The notes: a model not told the origin generated them from the letters alone. 64,000 bases of DNA from Hirudo medicinalis (GCA_011800805.1 MPNW01000013.1:167202-231201), one strand, 5' to 3'. Positions 38,571 to 51,406 are shown, counted from the first letter of the stretch. A program made the numbers and translations.

Positions 38571-40793
38571 GTGCATGATCAGACTTTGAAACATGAAGAT
38601 CCCCAAATATCTTGCTTAGGTGCTTGGGTCTGAAAGTCTATCGTCATCGTCATCACCATCATCATTGCTGTTCATTCATTATTGCTTCGTCATCACGGCA
38701 TTGGCCGATTTGAATTTGATTGCTTTGAGATAAATGTTTAAAAAAATCGGACTTCGTTTTTACGTTCTCTTTGTGCGATTCTGCTGGCTTGTGTCGTCGG
38801 CTTCAGTAAGTTAGACTGTTGTGTTTCATTCTTGTGAGCTCATAGATTCAAAGACTCCTGGCACTTCAAGCATGTTCCTGTTTGCAGATAGTTGAGGATG
38901 TTGCCGTCCGACAATACGTAACGGTTGCTAGGAAGCATCGAGCAGCCAGCATCACTGGCGGCTGCTTCCCATCTTTAGAAGTCCTCATCAGGGTGATGAT
39001 TGTAGCACTAACATTAACACAATTTGGAAGATTCAAACCTCTCATGACTAATTGATTTTACTCATTTTCATTGATTGCTTTATTTTTAAACTTTTCGGTT
39101 GAGCTCCTTTGAGGCGACCTGTTGTGGATGCATGCAAGCTTGAAACGACAATAGACATTTCTCGTGGTGTGCGAGCGTTCGAATGTTTTCCGTGTCGTTA
39201 CATGCGATGCCGCATCGGTGCAGTTCATGAACTTGCGCCAATTTGCTGCTCGGTCCGTTCGAGGCCGAGGTGTTGTTAAGATAGTGGATAGCTAGAAGTT
39301 CCTGGTGGATTCAACAATGATTGTTGCATGTTTTGCGTCGCAGGACCCAAACTTATGCGTGGGTTTGTTACAACGAAGTTGGGTGCAATTGCTGTATCTT
39401 CTTGCCTCAAGATCCGAGGGAAGACGAGGTGTTGTCGGGAAGTCGAATAATTGTGAGATTGCATAAAATGTTATAAATGCCTTGAGAATTATAATTTTAG
39501 AATTCCTTGACAGTTCCTCATTGACATAAATAGAATTTCAATGACACTTCACTAGGCATGATTATTTGAAGATCAAACAATAAGGTGTGATGCATGGTTT
39601 GAAAACCACACAAAGGGAAACCACAGCGACTAATGCTCTAATGTGAAGTGTTGCAGTGCAAGATGATTGAAACGTTGAATTCTGTCCGGATTACCGTGGA
39701 GATATTACCAAAGCAAAGGACCTTGTCAATTACGCTATGTTAGGGAGATGATAACTATGCGTGAGCAAGAGCTAAAATAAATGCAAAATAATATTCTGCA
39801 GCTGATGACTTCAAGTGATTAGTGTCACACCGTGATTGTCCGATAGCTGCAAATGAGCATCACCAGCACAGTCATCACTGCAAACAACAAAACATTCTGC
39901 TCTAAGACATTTGCATCCTCCCGAAATCTAAAAGTGGAATGAATTTCAAACAGCGCAAAGCCGATGCATAGACTCAGGTAGCAAAGGGTTTCCAAGCATT
40001 ACAATTTGTAACCTCGTGCCACTTAATTGAATAATTCTAAATGTTAGCAATGAAACGAACCAAAAATAGATAAATAGACCAGAAAGTATATTAGGTCAGA
40101 CCAATGCCCCCATTAAAAAGACTTTTTTGTAGGTGAGAAGACATTGTGTTTGCGCCGCCGAAACAATACAAAACGTCAAAACACAAACACAGCTGCCACC
40201 AACATCACTCGCATGTCGAACGGAGCCCCGTCCGATGGCATGTTCATCGCTCATTAGATGGAATGTGGGAGAAGTGTAACATGATTAGTTGGAATGCTAG
40301 TTAAATAAGTTATACACACTGCACAATTAGCTTAGCTAATAAAGATGACTATAGTTTCAGACATAATTATTTCAAAACAACTTCATATAATTTCAAAATC
40401 ACGATCTAGTGTTACCAATGAATGCAACAATAATTACAGGTTCGCGTCGAAACAATGAACGTTTACGACGTCGACATCACTCAACTCTGCAAAGTGACTC
40501 TGAATTTAAACATTTCAAAAGAAACGAACATCACGACGAGGAGATGACGGTCATTCGAAGAGATGACGATATGGATATCAAAATATCACAAACCAAACAA
40601 CAACATCGTCAACAACAATAATAAGAATTATAAAGTGCCCTTACTCATCAATTAATTCATTAGAACAAATAATAGCTAAAAATAACAAATCAAAATCCTT
40701 GATTTCCACGAAGCCATTCAAACTAAACTTTTCAGAAAAAGTCACAAACATCGCTAAGGGTTAAATCACAACCATTATTTAATAAAAATACGT

Positions 40794-40827
<34 letters not shown>

Positions 40828-41655
40828 TAAACAATAATAATGATAACGATGAAAAAATAATGATAATATCAGTTAAATGGAGAGAGTGAATGATAAACAA
40901 ATGTTGAAAATAGGATGATTCCGGGCTTATTTATGACTTTCTTGTAAGAAATAAATCAGACCGTCCGACTCAAACATGAACAAACCTCGACAAACCACAG
41001 GTAATAAATTACATTCAATTCAGCACATTGCACCCAGCAGCAGGGTAAAACACCAGAAAAACATCAAAAAAACCCACTGCACTTTTGAAAGAATGACACG
41101 TTGCACCAAAAACGAGCTATTGTGCAAATAAACTGCATTCATTCAACGACGTCAGCGGCCGATACAAAACAAATCGTCCATCGTCGGCTGGAAAACAACA
41201 ACAAGGAAGGAAGCTAATGACGTTGTAATAATAAACATGATTTCCAATAAATACATTCTGAGCGACCAGATAATTGACCAGACAAACTTGTTGAAAAAAT
41301 TATTTCTGCTCAATACGCAAGCACGGACCAAGACTAGATTCATCAAAGACTATGAAGTCCGACTCGACCTGACATAATTCTACAATGCCAGACCAATATG
41401 ACATTAATTACTTCATAAAAGCCAGTGAGATTAATTAGAGCAGGGTCAAGGGTCTGCAAGAATAGGAGGACGACAGAGACCCTGTTTACGATGGGTTATC
41501 ACAAATGCTAATAACATTGCCATATATTCGACCGCTAATGATATATGCCACCCCTTCTGATAACAAATGAAGTGAACATCATCGTAATCATCATCACCAC
41601 CATCTTTACAATCACAATCACCACCACCTTCTATTTTGAATCTTCTTAAATCTTC
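38571..41655. other. Intergenic region without a recognised gene
   Basis: Between NTF2 copy 2 and the SLC17-like gene. It contains an (AAT)n tract at about 40796-40823. A plus-strand open frame at 40409-40621 (70 codons, His/Arg/Asp-rich) starts with ATG but has no similarity I can recognise. Confidence 0.5.
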
Positions 41656-43810
41656 TTAATTCTCTTTCGTCTTATTTCCATCACCAGCTAAAACGTTGGC
41701 ATCGCTGGGTGGTTGCGGGGCGTCCAAGCAGTAGTCACTGGGGAGAGCGTAAGAACCGAAGTTCGACTGGGCAGGGAAGGTACCGTAGGGCTTCACGCTG
41801 CCCTCCCCGAGGTCGTTGCCGTTGACGACACGAACGGGTGGCGGCCTCGGTGTGGCCCAGGGTTGCCTCTCACCTTTTGAAGTATCACCGACAACGGTCA
41901 AATTCTCAACCCAGACTCAACACAAGCAATGCAAATAATGTGAAAGTAAGGTAAAAAAAAAAGTCCTACCAGATCCAAAGAGCCAGTAAAAGATGGTGGC
42001 GAAGAGAAGAATCGAGCCTGTCATCCAGAACACGTTCTGCCAGCTCGCCAACGTCTGGAAGAAGACACGACGATCAAAACAACGAACACGGTAACAACAA
42101 TTACCACAGTAGTACAAACAACTCAAGAACGATTAACATGACAGCAATCAATATAACCACGATCATAATATAACAATAACATAACAATCGAGGTCCGGTT
42201 TTAAAAATTATTATAAATATTATATATTTTTTAATTATTATATATCATAATAAATATTATAATTATAAATTCCGATATTTAAATTAATAATCATAATTTA
42301 ATATTTATATAAAAAATATAATTTATTGTAACTATTTTATTTAAATTAATAATAATTAAAATTAACTTATTAATTTATAATAAATTATAAGTTCTAATAT
42401 TTATTTCTTCAGAAAGAAAGAGAATCTCTGAAGATGGTTGAAATTGCTGAAACTGATCAGTCAGCCTCCGTTTCTAACAACCTTCGTCATTATTCGTTAT
42501 GTTTGAAAAGTTAATCGAAAAAATTGTTAGCAGAAAGGGGTCCTTTAAATTTAATCGAGCTTTAATAGAAAAATTATTATAAATATATATGTTAAATAAC
42601 TTAAACTTTGGTAATGATCTTTAGGTACCTGATCCTCGGTCATGTAGGCAACAATGATCGGATTGGTCACTCCTGCCAGGGTTCCAAAGGTCATCGTTAT
42701 GGCGACCAAGATGCCAGCATATCTGGGTGCCAGGTCGAGGTGGTTGATTTGCCAGCCTTTAACATTCACAATGAATGGTTGGTGTTGTTGATGATGATGA
42801 TGATGATCTTGAATGTGTGCTCATCAATGTGCCATTGTTTACAAAGGCTTTGAGTAAGTCAATAAAATTTATCGATTATCCGATGGACAATAACATGCCC
42901 AGTATTAATGTTATCATAATCACCATCATTATCACTATCACTTCCTAGATTTAACGTAAACTAATGTCACGACATCACCCGAAATGGCAATGCCACTGAT
43001 GCCGACAGCTATCGTGAGGAATGCCACGGCCAGGAACTTGTCTTCTGCCATGGCCATGCCGTACAAGAACACCCCCTCAACACCAAACCCTGGAAGTAAT
43101 GGAAAAACTAGAGGAAAAATATAATAACAATGATAACGATAACAATAACATTAACAACATCAGCAGCAGTAACGACAGCAACAATAATAATAATTGTAAT
43201 ATTATTAATAATAATAATAAAGAATCATCGACTAACCGACGCACGTGAAGAACTTCCTGACAAATGTTGGCGTCAAACTGGGTCGTGCCAAACAAATATC
43301 TGCGAGGCTGCCACTGGCAAGGCAGAAGAGAGCCATGAAAGCGTGGGGTAAGGACGAGAAAAGACCGTTCTGCGATCGGATGGCAGGTCGTTAATTATTC
43401 AATTATGCAAAGTAGGTTTAAATAAATAAAGATGTAAAAATAAATGCTTCGACGACAGGGAAGCAGACGACGAAGACTCCAGAATTACGAACCGACCTCG
43501 ATGAAAGTGAAGCTGAAGAGGTTGAAATATGTCGGCTGATTGGTCAGGAGCATGTAGAAGACCGAGCTTCGAGCAAAGTTGCAGATAATCAACGAGTACA
43601 CTGGAATAGAGGTGAATATTGCTTTCCACGGAACAGGACTCTCCTGGTTGTGAAGATAACGATCACAATGATAAACATAAGGATACTTAAGTAAGTACTA
43701 AAGTAATTGATAATTATTTATTTAAACATTTACAAAAATATCAAGTATTTGTGAAACACATGACACCTTGGTAGCTCCTTGCAAGTATGAGTAAATTTTA
43801 ATGAAAACAA

Positions 43811-43845
<35 letters not shown>

Positions 43846-46800
43846 GCAACAACAACAACAACAACAACAACAAAAATAATATCTCTATACAAAAAATACA
43901 TTTAAATTTAAGAAAAACTTCTGTAATAATGAAAATACTGAACAATTGTATGGACAGCAACAAATAGTAACAATGATGATGATGATGTTGGCATTTAAAA
44001 GGGTGGCGGTCACCCTCACAAACCCACCTCGCAAACCACGGCAGCCTCCCCCTGCCTCGTGAGGATGAGTTTTCGTTCGTCATCACTGATGGTCGGATGT
44101 TTCGTGGGGTTTTCGTAGACCAGCCAAAAATAGAACGCGTACCATAGAATGCCCGCCCCACCTGGTGTTTATGAAATCACTATCATCACGACTTCTACGA
44201 CCTCAGTCGATGAAACCCTTGGCGGGCGAAATATTTTTACAGTGCAGTTAATGTTAATATTTTTGTCAGTGCTGTGATTCGAATAACAATCGTCGTGCTC
44301 GCCTTCAATTGATATTTTAAATTCAAAACAAAGAATAAGAGCAAAATATAAATAAATCGAATTTATCGATGAATTGTCATTGAAAAACGTACGAGAAAAT
44401 AAAAATCAGTTATTACGTCTGCAACCGAACTGCTCGAACGGACTCGAATCTAACCGTGCACGTAAAATACGAAGACCCAGCCGAAATAGTGGGTGAGCAT
44501 CCCTGACAGCGTCATGCCCACGGTTGGACCAATGTAGGAGCCTGAAAGATAATGGTAGCCAACAATTCAAGAGTTGCAACACTTGTTGATTTCCAACATT
44601 TACAACTGTTGTTGCAAAGTAACACCGCACGTCCACTTCTTGAATTTAATGCCGTTCCATCAAAATTGGGACTCGAAACCCCCCTAACCGGTCAAAACGG
44701 TGGCTCCCATCCGACTTTTCTCCTCGGGCAGCGACCAAATCCGCAGGACATCGTAGCAGCTCGGATACAGCATGCCCTGCAATGGCGACTCGATATTGAA
44801 GCAATATTGACTTAATTAAGATCATCCAGATGTTAGTGCAATCTAAATAAATGTTGAACATCCGAACAAACCTTCATCAATGAACTTAAAAAACAACATA
44901 GCAATTCGGTAGCCGATCGGTTAAGGCTATTGCTTTCGTGCGGCTCCGACAGGAGTTCGAATCCTAGCTACTCTCGAGAGTTTCTATAACTATTACAAAT
45001 GGTTACAAGTACGAGTACTGCTGTAATAGCAACATTAATGAGTACATTTAAATAGCATCAAGGGCATTTAGTCCTTTTACGTAGCCCCGCCTCCCAGGGC
45101 ACCCCAAGGAGCTGGGTCGTGGACGCGACACGTAACGACCGTCGCATTTACTGCCGTTCGCAGGAATGCAACCCTTCGAGCTAACTTGTGCACGACATTA
45201 AATTATCATATTATAATTAGAACAAATCAACGATTGGTCAACAACCTCTGCAAGGCCCTGTAGGAGGCGGACGACGCAGGCTGCAGCATAACCGATGTGG
45301 GCAATGGACACAGGGAGGAAAAGATTGAGGAGACAACAAATGAATATGCATCCTCCGAACAACCTGGATGATGATGATGCTGATGGTGACAATGTCAACA
45401 ACGATGACATTGGTGATAAAGTTCTACAGTGATGACACATGACAAAAGTAAATACGAACCAATTTGTCACTTGTTAAAGTGATAACAAGAGGAGAAAAAT
45501 TATGATAATAAAAATACGGTGGTGGTGATGACGACGACGACGATTATGATGATGATGGTGATGTGAAAAGATGTTGATTTAGATGATGGTACAAAATAAT
45601 CTCAATTCGGTACATTTGAATATTGTGTGCAAATAACACCTGCCCTCTCATCTTATTAGGATATTCAATTATTGGATGCAAAATGATGATGATGATGATG
45701 ATGCATGATGATGATGATGGTGATGATGATGATGATATTAATGGTCATTGAGATGATAATAATTTCTACCTATGGGAAGGGTACTTTGTGACAAGATATC
45801 CACAGGGCACCTGACTGATGAGTATGCCGACATAAAATATTGAATGGAGCCACCCTACCATGGCATTTGACCATGTCAGATTGGAGATCTGGAATGAGAT
45901 GTCACCATGGATGTAGCAACGATGACGGTGATGATGTAATAACAATGATGGTGATGAAGATATGGGTGTATTGTTCGGAGCAATATTAACAAAACTACAG
46001 AAACAAGAGAGAAAGCCTACTTGTGCCTAGACTACCACCACTACCATCATCATCATCCTCATCCTCATTACCATCACCACCATCACCATCACCATCACCA
46101 TCACCATCACCATCATCATCATCATCATCATCATCATCACCATCATCAATAACAACGCCAACCACTTGTGTGGACAGATGTTCTGCCCTAAAATCAATTG
46201 ACAGCAAGAATTGAATGGATTTAGAAGAGAAATAAACAGAGCTGTTGTCATGGCGATCGCTGACATCAAGCAATGCCCACGAGTACAGGTGCAATGTCAG
46301 CTAGCATCAAAGGGCATAATCGATGCAATAAGCGAGGAAAGACCCGACCGGCCGAAAGGCTAGAGTCGGATTCGAACACGACACCTGGAGGCCCACGAGC
46401 GATCGATACGAACTGAGGAATTGGCGCGGATTTATCCGAGCAGGATGCGAAGGCACTTTTTAATCGCTCAAGCATTTTATAGTTTCCCTTCGACCGAGGG
46501 CCCCCTGGCGGTGCAGGCTGGATTTCGAAAACGACACATTACGACCATTGCCATTGCAGCAGCATGCAGGAACTCGACCCGTCGAGCTAAGCTGCTTGCC
46601 TTCATTATTCTAGGCTGTTCAAGGCACATCAATGTCGTTACCAGGATTAAATCTAATGCAATCAGGATGGATAACCTAATTGGATGAATTATTATGTCGT
46701 TGCAGTTGCAAGCATTATGACTTAAAAATAGGCAACATGAAGATGGTTAAAAGAAAATATTATTAATTATTATTCTTAATTAATTATTATTCTTTGTTGA

Positions 46801-48349
46801 TGTCATCATAAAATTATAATACTAATGATGATGATGATGATGTTGGTAATGATAATTATGATAATGATGATGATAATAATTACGATAATGATAATATTAA
46901 TAATGATGATGATGATGATGATAATAACAAAAATTATAACAACAACAACATCAACAATAATAATAATAAAATCATCAATCATCAGTGCAACTTTATCCCA
47001 GCACTCAACTCAACTCAACTCATCGCAAAATCTAATCTACTAATACAAATATTATATTATATTATCTACTACTACAAATAATGAAATGCAGTCGACATTA
47101 ATAAAAAATAGCTTCTATACTTGGGCGATAACAAAGTGTAGGACAGCCAACTTAACGTGTTTTATAGCGTAATTAGTAATTAAGGTTAAGAAAAGAAAGG
47201 CATCAAGTGAGCCGATCATGATCATGCCCAGTCAACCAAGCATAAATCATCTTCTACAACAGCTGCCACGCAACAGCAACATTCATAAATTAATTCAGGC
47301 ATCATCAAAACAAGGACCCATTATTCAAGAAGCAGTTTCAAAAGTAGGTTTGCTTTGATGATGGAATCAACCAACCAATCAACCAACCAACTAATCAATC
47401 AGTCAATCAATCAATCAATCAATCAATCAAGAAATCAATTGACCAATCGATCGAAGAACAAAAACCGAAGATCATTAGAACTGAAGGTTGTAACGTCATG
47501 AAAAATTTCTGCAAATGTTGGTCGTTTGCATTTCATTGACATCAAAAGTTGAAGAATATTCAGAATAGTCAGCTGATAATTTTTTTCAAACATGTGGCAA
47601 GGGTCAACACGTGACAAAAGCTACCTTTGCAATGAAAACACCTTCGTCGAAAATGAAATTAAAAATTGTCTTCTCCGTGTGACATTACAAGGCAGATGAT
47701 GATCACGAAATTGTTATAATTCTTTACAAAATATAATAATTCTTTAATTTATAAATTTTAATAATTCTTTACCATAATCTCATGAATAATCAAGTTTCAT
47801 TAGTTAAACTAGCATCATCTTTATCATGTGCTATCATCACATCATCTTATAAACAAGGGGTTGAATCACGAGTATCATGAGAATTGGTTGTCTCAACTTA
47901 GAAACCAGTAATATAATAAATAACAAACCCACGAGTTTTTCTAATTTTCAACCCTTAACAAAAATAACCTTTAATTACAAATAACAACCACTACAATTAC
48001 GAGCACAATTACAATTGTTAAGATAAAGCTAATAACAAAAACAAAACATTATTAACGATAGCAATAACGAGCAATTGATAAAACAAACCCCAGTCAGAGA
48101 ATCCGGATTTGAAACCTTAGTGTGCGACCCTTTATGAAGTATAGCCACCACCGTGACACCGACATTCACCCTCTGGGCATTGATGATCACCATCCCGAGG
48201 AAGAGCATGATGAGGACGGTGATCCTTCGGGGGACGTACCAATCGGGGAGGCAGCTCGGAGATCTCTCCTTGGATTTGCATCGACAGAAGCGATCGAAGA
48301 AACTTTTCTTTTCTTGTTTCGATTCCAGAAGCTCCATGTCCTCGGACAT
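41656..48349 (-). CDS. SLC17 family transporter, vesicular-glutamate-transporter-like
   Basis: Twelve exons, high to low: 48349-48116, 45888-45770, 45363-45246, 44776-44689, 44541-44455, 44161-44028, 43643-43497, 43369-43237, 43089-42979, 42756-42629, 42054-41970, 41873-41656. All phases match and the product is 533 residues. It is a multi-pass membrane protein of the major facilitator superfamily. VGLUTs load glutamate into synaptic vesicles, and relatives move phosphate or sialic acid. R60 in TM1 (NAQRVNVG), H93 (GWLHS), R150 and E157 (VVRLLQGLAEG) sit where VGLUT functional residues lie. INHLDLAPRYAGIL and GERQPWATP are strong VGLUT-type blocks. The usual YPACHGIW is YPSCYDVL, and the first luminal loop is very short, so it is a divergent member and the substrate is open. 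Start: the first in-frame ATG after an upstream stop; a 5' UTR intron is possible. The C-terminal tail is Pro-rich. Confidence 0.93.
43797..43872. repeat. (CAA/CAG)n microsatellite in SLC17-like intron
   Basis: A mixed CAA/CAG tract in the intron 43644-44027. It is non-coding, since it lies between two exons whose phases join directly. Confidence 0.9.
44907..45030 (+). mobile_element. tRNA-derived SINE-like element, family 1, copy A
   Basis: The head cggtagccgatcggttaagg is an A-box like that of a Leu/Ser-type tRNA, and gagttcgaatcc (44953-44964) is a B-box at tRNA spacing. It lies in an SLC17-like intron. A second copy at 49521 shares about 80 bp including the stretch gtgcggctccg and the trailing agagttt.tataact, which lies outside the tRNA-like part. 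That sharing argues for a dispersed element and against a tRNA gene. The tail and exact end are not resolved. Confidence 0.7.
45088..45190 (-). mobile_element. tRNA-derived SINE-like element, family 2, copy A
   Basis: On the minus strand it begins ttagctcgaagggttgcatt, an A-box-like head. It shares most of about 85 bp with 46500-46595, including gacacgtaacgacc on the plus strand. The B-box region is decayed. It sits 60 bp past family 1 copy A, so the two may have inserted close together. Confidence 0.6.
46038..46146. repeat. (CAT/CAC)n microsatellite
   Basis: An imperfect hexanucleotide-like CATCAC / CATCAT tract in the first intron of the SLC17-like gene. A (GAT)n/(AAT)n patch at about 46825-46975 follows in the same intron. 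Confidence 0.9.
46320..46595 (-). mobile_element. tRNA-derived SINE-like element, family 2, copy B, with a second tRNA-like unit
   Basis: At 46500-46595 (minus) a head ttagctcgacgggtcgagtt is followed by a B-box-like gttttcgaaatcc. Next to it, 46320-46445 (minus) has another good B-box, gtgttcgaatccg (about 46370-46382). The two units could form one composite element or be separate insertions. They lie in the large first intron (45889-48115) of the SLC17-like gene. Confidence 0.6.
47358..47432. repeat. (AATC)n / (AACC)n tetranucleotide tract
   Basis: A run of aaccaaccaatcaatcaatc type in the first intron of the SLC17-like gene. Confidence 0.85.
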
Positions 48350-49295
48350 CACCTGACACTCCGACTCAACAGCAGACAAGGTTTTGATTCGACAGCTTGA
48401 ATTTTCATCTAATTTCCTATGTCTTTGATGAAACTTCAGACCTTTCTTGGTTTATAGCCTTTTGTAAATGATACCAACTGTGGACTGGACTAAACAATTT
48501 TCCAGCTTGAAAGCCTCGATTAAAGCTTTCAAGTTCGTCTGAATTTGAATAACAAACAAAAGGTCGTCTTTATCGTCACTTTCAAGACCTCGATTTTCTT
48601 AATCCATAGCTATGGTGACACTAGTTTTCCACTTAACACTGAAAAGAAGTATTACTGAATTTATTGATATTATTCAAGAATTCAATTATTTGAAATTTCC
48701 ACCTTAAAACGACAAAGCAAAAATCAGATCGATAAGTAAGAGTTAAAGCAGAACAACCTTAAAGAGACATTTAGAGTTTCTCAAAAATATTGAGAGCGCT
48801 AAAAATGTTTGTCCTTCGCTCATTTAATTCGACGAATAACATCAAACAAACCTTCGAATCGCCCCATAAATAAGAATCTGCACACCTCCGACAGACGCTA
48901 TATTTAGCAGTAGACAAATTATCGAATCACAGGTACTTTGAATTTTTTTTAATGGTACGTACAATTACAAAGATAGGCAAGTTCACGCGTAAATTAATTT
49001 AAATTAATTTTATTTTTAATATGATCGATAGACCTTGAAGGCAAATAGTTTATTTAAGATTTTATAAACATTGCTTCAAAATAGGTTCAAACAGGCTATA
49101 AAATAAAAAGTCTTTATGAACTAATCATTACAACTGAATCGAAGGTATCGTGCGCTCTTACAAAAAAAACTTAAATTATTTGAATGAACCATTTTTCTTA
49201 AAACTAAACCAGCATTTATCTTATTTTCACGCTATTTTTTTATACATTGTTATGCTGTATTGCGGTACCTGGAGAAGTGACAGGCAAAAGCCATT
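48350..49295. other. 5' flank of the SLC17-like gene
   Basis: AT-rich, with no recognisable exon. The minus-strand promoter or a non-coding first exon of the transporter should lie here; a possible acceptor (gtcag) sits just upstream of the start codon. Confidence 0.4.
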
Positions 49296-49299
49296 ATAA

Positions 49300-49450
49300 G
49301 GAGAGAAAAATTTGCACGGTTTTCCAGGGCTAGAGTTAGGGTTAAGTATAGGGTTGGGGGTTTGGATAGGGTTGGAGTTTGGTTTAGGGTCAGGGGTACT
49401 GGCTGCAACCTTTGCCAACAAATCCTAGCCAACATTCCTGTATTATTCAT
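49300..49450. repeat. Telomere-like degenerate repeat patch, related to the 49.6 kb copy
   Basis: Contains repeated ttagggtt/atagggtt motifs (about 49330-49392) followed by ggggtactggctgcaacct and gccaacattcctgtatta. The same order recurs at 49615-49715 behind a tRNA-like head. It is best read as the body of the same SINE-like family, with the TTAGGG-like motifs internal to it. Confidence 0.55.
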
Positions 49451-49520
49451 CGCTAGTGAATAGGTGCACTAGAGCAGAAAGAGCGGTTACCTCGTCTGAC
49501 GAATTCCATTTACCTGGCGT

Positions 49521-49720
49521 CGGTAGCCTAGTGGTTGAGGCTTTCTCTTTGGTGCGGCTCCGTCGGGAGTTCAAATCCTAGCAGCTAGCAAGAGTTTGTA
49601 TAACTTCTATAACTAACGTTGTGGTTAAGGTTTCGATTAGGGTTGGAATTTGGTTTAGGGGTGCTGGCGACAACCTTCGGTAACCTCCAATATCTTGGCC
49701 AACACTCTTGTATTACTACA
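49521..49720 (+). mobile_element. tRNA-derived SINE-like element, family 1, copy B
   Basis: An A-box-like cggtagcctagtggttgagg and a B-box-like gagttcaaatcc (49567-49578) are followed by agagtttgtataact and then a body with gattagggttgg and gccaacactcttgtatta. The body matches 49300-49450. Together the copies suggest a structure of tRNA head, TTAGGG-rich body and short tail of about 200 bp. Confidence 0.7.
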
Positions 49721-50381
49721 ACATTCACTTTCAATGACTTATTGGCCTTAGCTCTCCAGAGTTCAATTCGAGTTATTCGAGTGGAATTCGTGTAAGTTAG
49801 AATGAAGCTTGGTTCTCTCTAAACGTTCTTCAAACAATATATTTATGAAATAATCAGGCACAGTAAGTCTCTACTGGCCGAGTCTCAGTTGGCTGATCTC
49901 AATCGCTACAAGAACATTCTAAAGCATCTCCTCAAAAAAGAAAATAAAAATACTAAGCAGTAAGTTCTCCGAGGAACCTCGAGACAACGAAAGACGCGTT
50001 TCTTCGTCACCTTTTGTTGCCTTTTCATCGAGTCCATAGGTTCATTTAAGTAGAACATTTACAACACTCCTCGCGTGTACAACCGTCGTAGATTCTGTCA
50101 TCCTCAGCTTTACGCGGGCCGACATCTTTCGGTTCTTTTCGGTTCGAATGTGACGCCGATGTGTAACGACGATGGTCGAGAAAGTCACACGTCATGATGT
50201 CACATGATGGAGAAAGTCACACGTCATGAGCGTCTGTAATGCTGCGCCCGTGTCCAAGATTGCAGATCCAGATGCAAATTATTATTAATTTACTTGGATA
50301 ATCTGTGAGTGAGCCACAAATAACTGGAGCAACTAAGGCAGTGCGGTTTTAAACGTATGCAAATAATTAATTCGTGCTACA

Positions 50382-50400
50382 CAATAATAATAATAATAAC

Positions 50401-50479
<79 letters not shown>

Positions 50480-51293
50480 GTAATAATAATAATNNNNNNN
50501 NNNNNNNNNNNNNNNNNNNNNNNNNNNNNNNNNNNNNNNNNNNNNNNNNNNNNNNNNNNNNNNNNNNNNNNNNNNNNNNNNNNNNNNNNNNNNNNNNNNN
50601 NNNNNNNNNNNNNNNNNNNNNNNNNNNNNNNNNNNNNNNNNNNNNNNNNNNNNNNNNNNNNNNNNNNNNNNNNNNNNNNNNNNNNNNNNNNNNNNNNNNN
50701 NNNNNNNNNNNNNNNNNNNNNNNNNNNNNNNNNNNNNNNNNNNNNNNNNNNNNNNNNNNNNNNNNNNNNNNNNNNNNNNNNNNNNNNNNNNNNNNNNNNN
50801 NNNNNNNNNNNNNNNNNNNNNNNNNNNNNNNNNNNNNNNNNNNNNNNNNNNNNNNNNNNNNNNNNNNNNNNNNNNNNNNNNNNNNNNNNNNNNNNNNNNN
50901 NNNNNNNNNNNNNNNNNNNNNNNNNNNNNNNNNNNNNNNNNNNNNNNNNNNNNNNNNNNNNNNNNNNNNNNNNNNNNNNNNNNNNNNNNNNNNNNNNNNN
51001 NNNNNNNNNNNNNNNNNNNNNNNNNNNNNNNNNNNNNNNNNNNNNNNNNNNNNNNNNNNNNNNNNNNNNNNNNNNNNNNNNNNNNNNNNNNNNNNNNNNN
51101 NNNNNNNNNNNNNNNNNNNNNNNNNNNNNNNNNNNNNNNNNNNNNNNNNNNNNNNNNNNNNNNNNNNNNNNNNNNNNNNNNNNNNNNNNNNNNNNNNNNN
51201 NNNNNNNNNNNNNNNNNNNNNNNNNNNNNNNNNNNNNNNNNNNNNNNNNNNNNNNNNNNNNNNNNNNNNNNNNNNNNNNNNNNNNNNNNNNNN

Positions 51294-51334
<41 letters not shown>

Positions 51335-51406
51335 TAATAATAATAATAATAACAATAATAATAATAATAATAATAACAATAATAATAATAATAATAATAA
51401 CAAAAA
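50382..51406. repeat. (AAT)n microsatellite interrupted by an 800-base assembly gap
   Basis: AAT repeat at about 50382-50493 and again at 51294-51406, with Ns at 50494-51293. The gap starts and ends inside the same repeat with the same strand phase, so the missing DNA may be largely AAT repeat; the 800-base figure is probably an estimate. Confidence 0.95.

Larger units (their letters stand above)
36385..38680 (+). repeat. Tandem segmental duplication holding both NTF2 copies
   Basis: Similarity is visible outside the coding exons: upstream, tttttttatt...aaatcg..tgcccaacga (36395-36450) against ttttttttaa...aaatcagcccaacga (37675-37722); and downstream, acgaagatc..gagtctgaaagtc (37045-37080) against atgaagatc..gggtctgaaagtc (38594-38638). 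The unit is therefore about 1.3-1.5 kb, flanks included. Confidence 0.75.

Noticed and set aside
44907..44990. Functional tRNA gene
   Set aside because: The A and B boxes fit, but I could not pair a 7-bp acceptor stem, and a second copy shares sequence beyond the tRNA-like part; a SINE is more likely.
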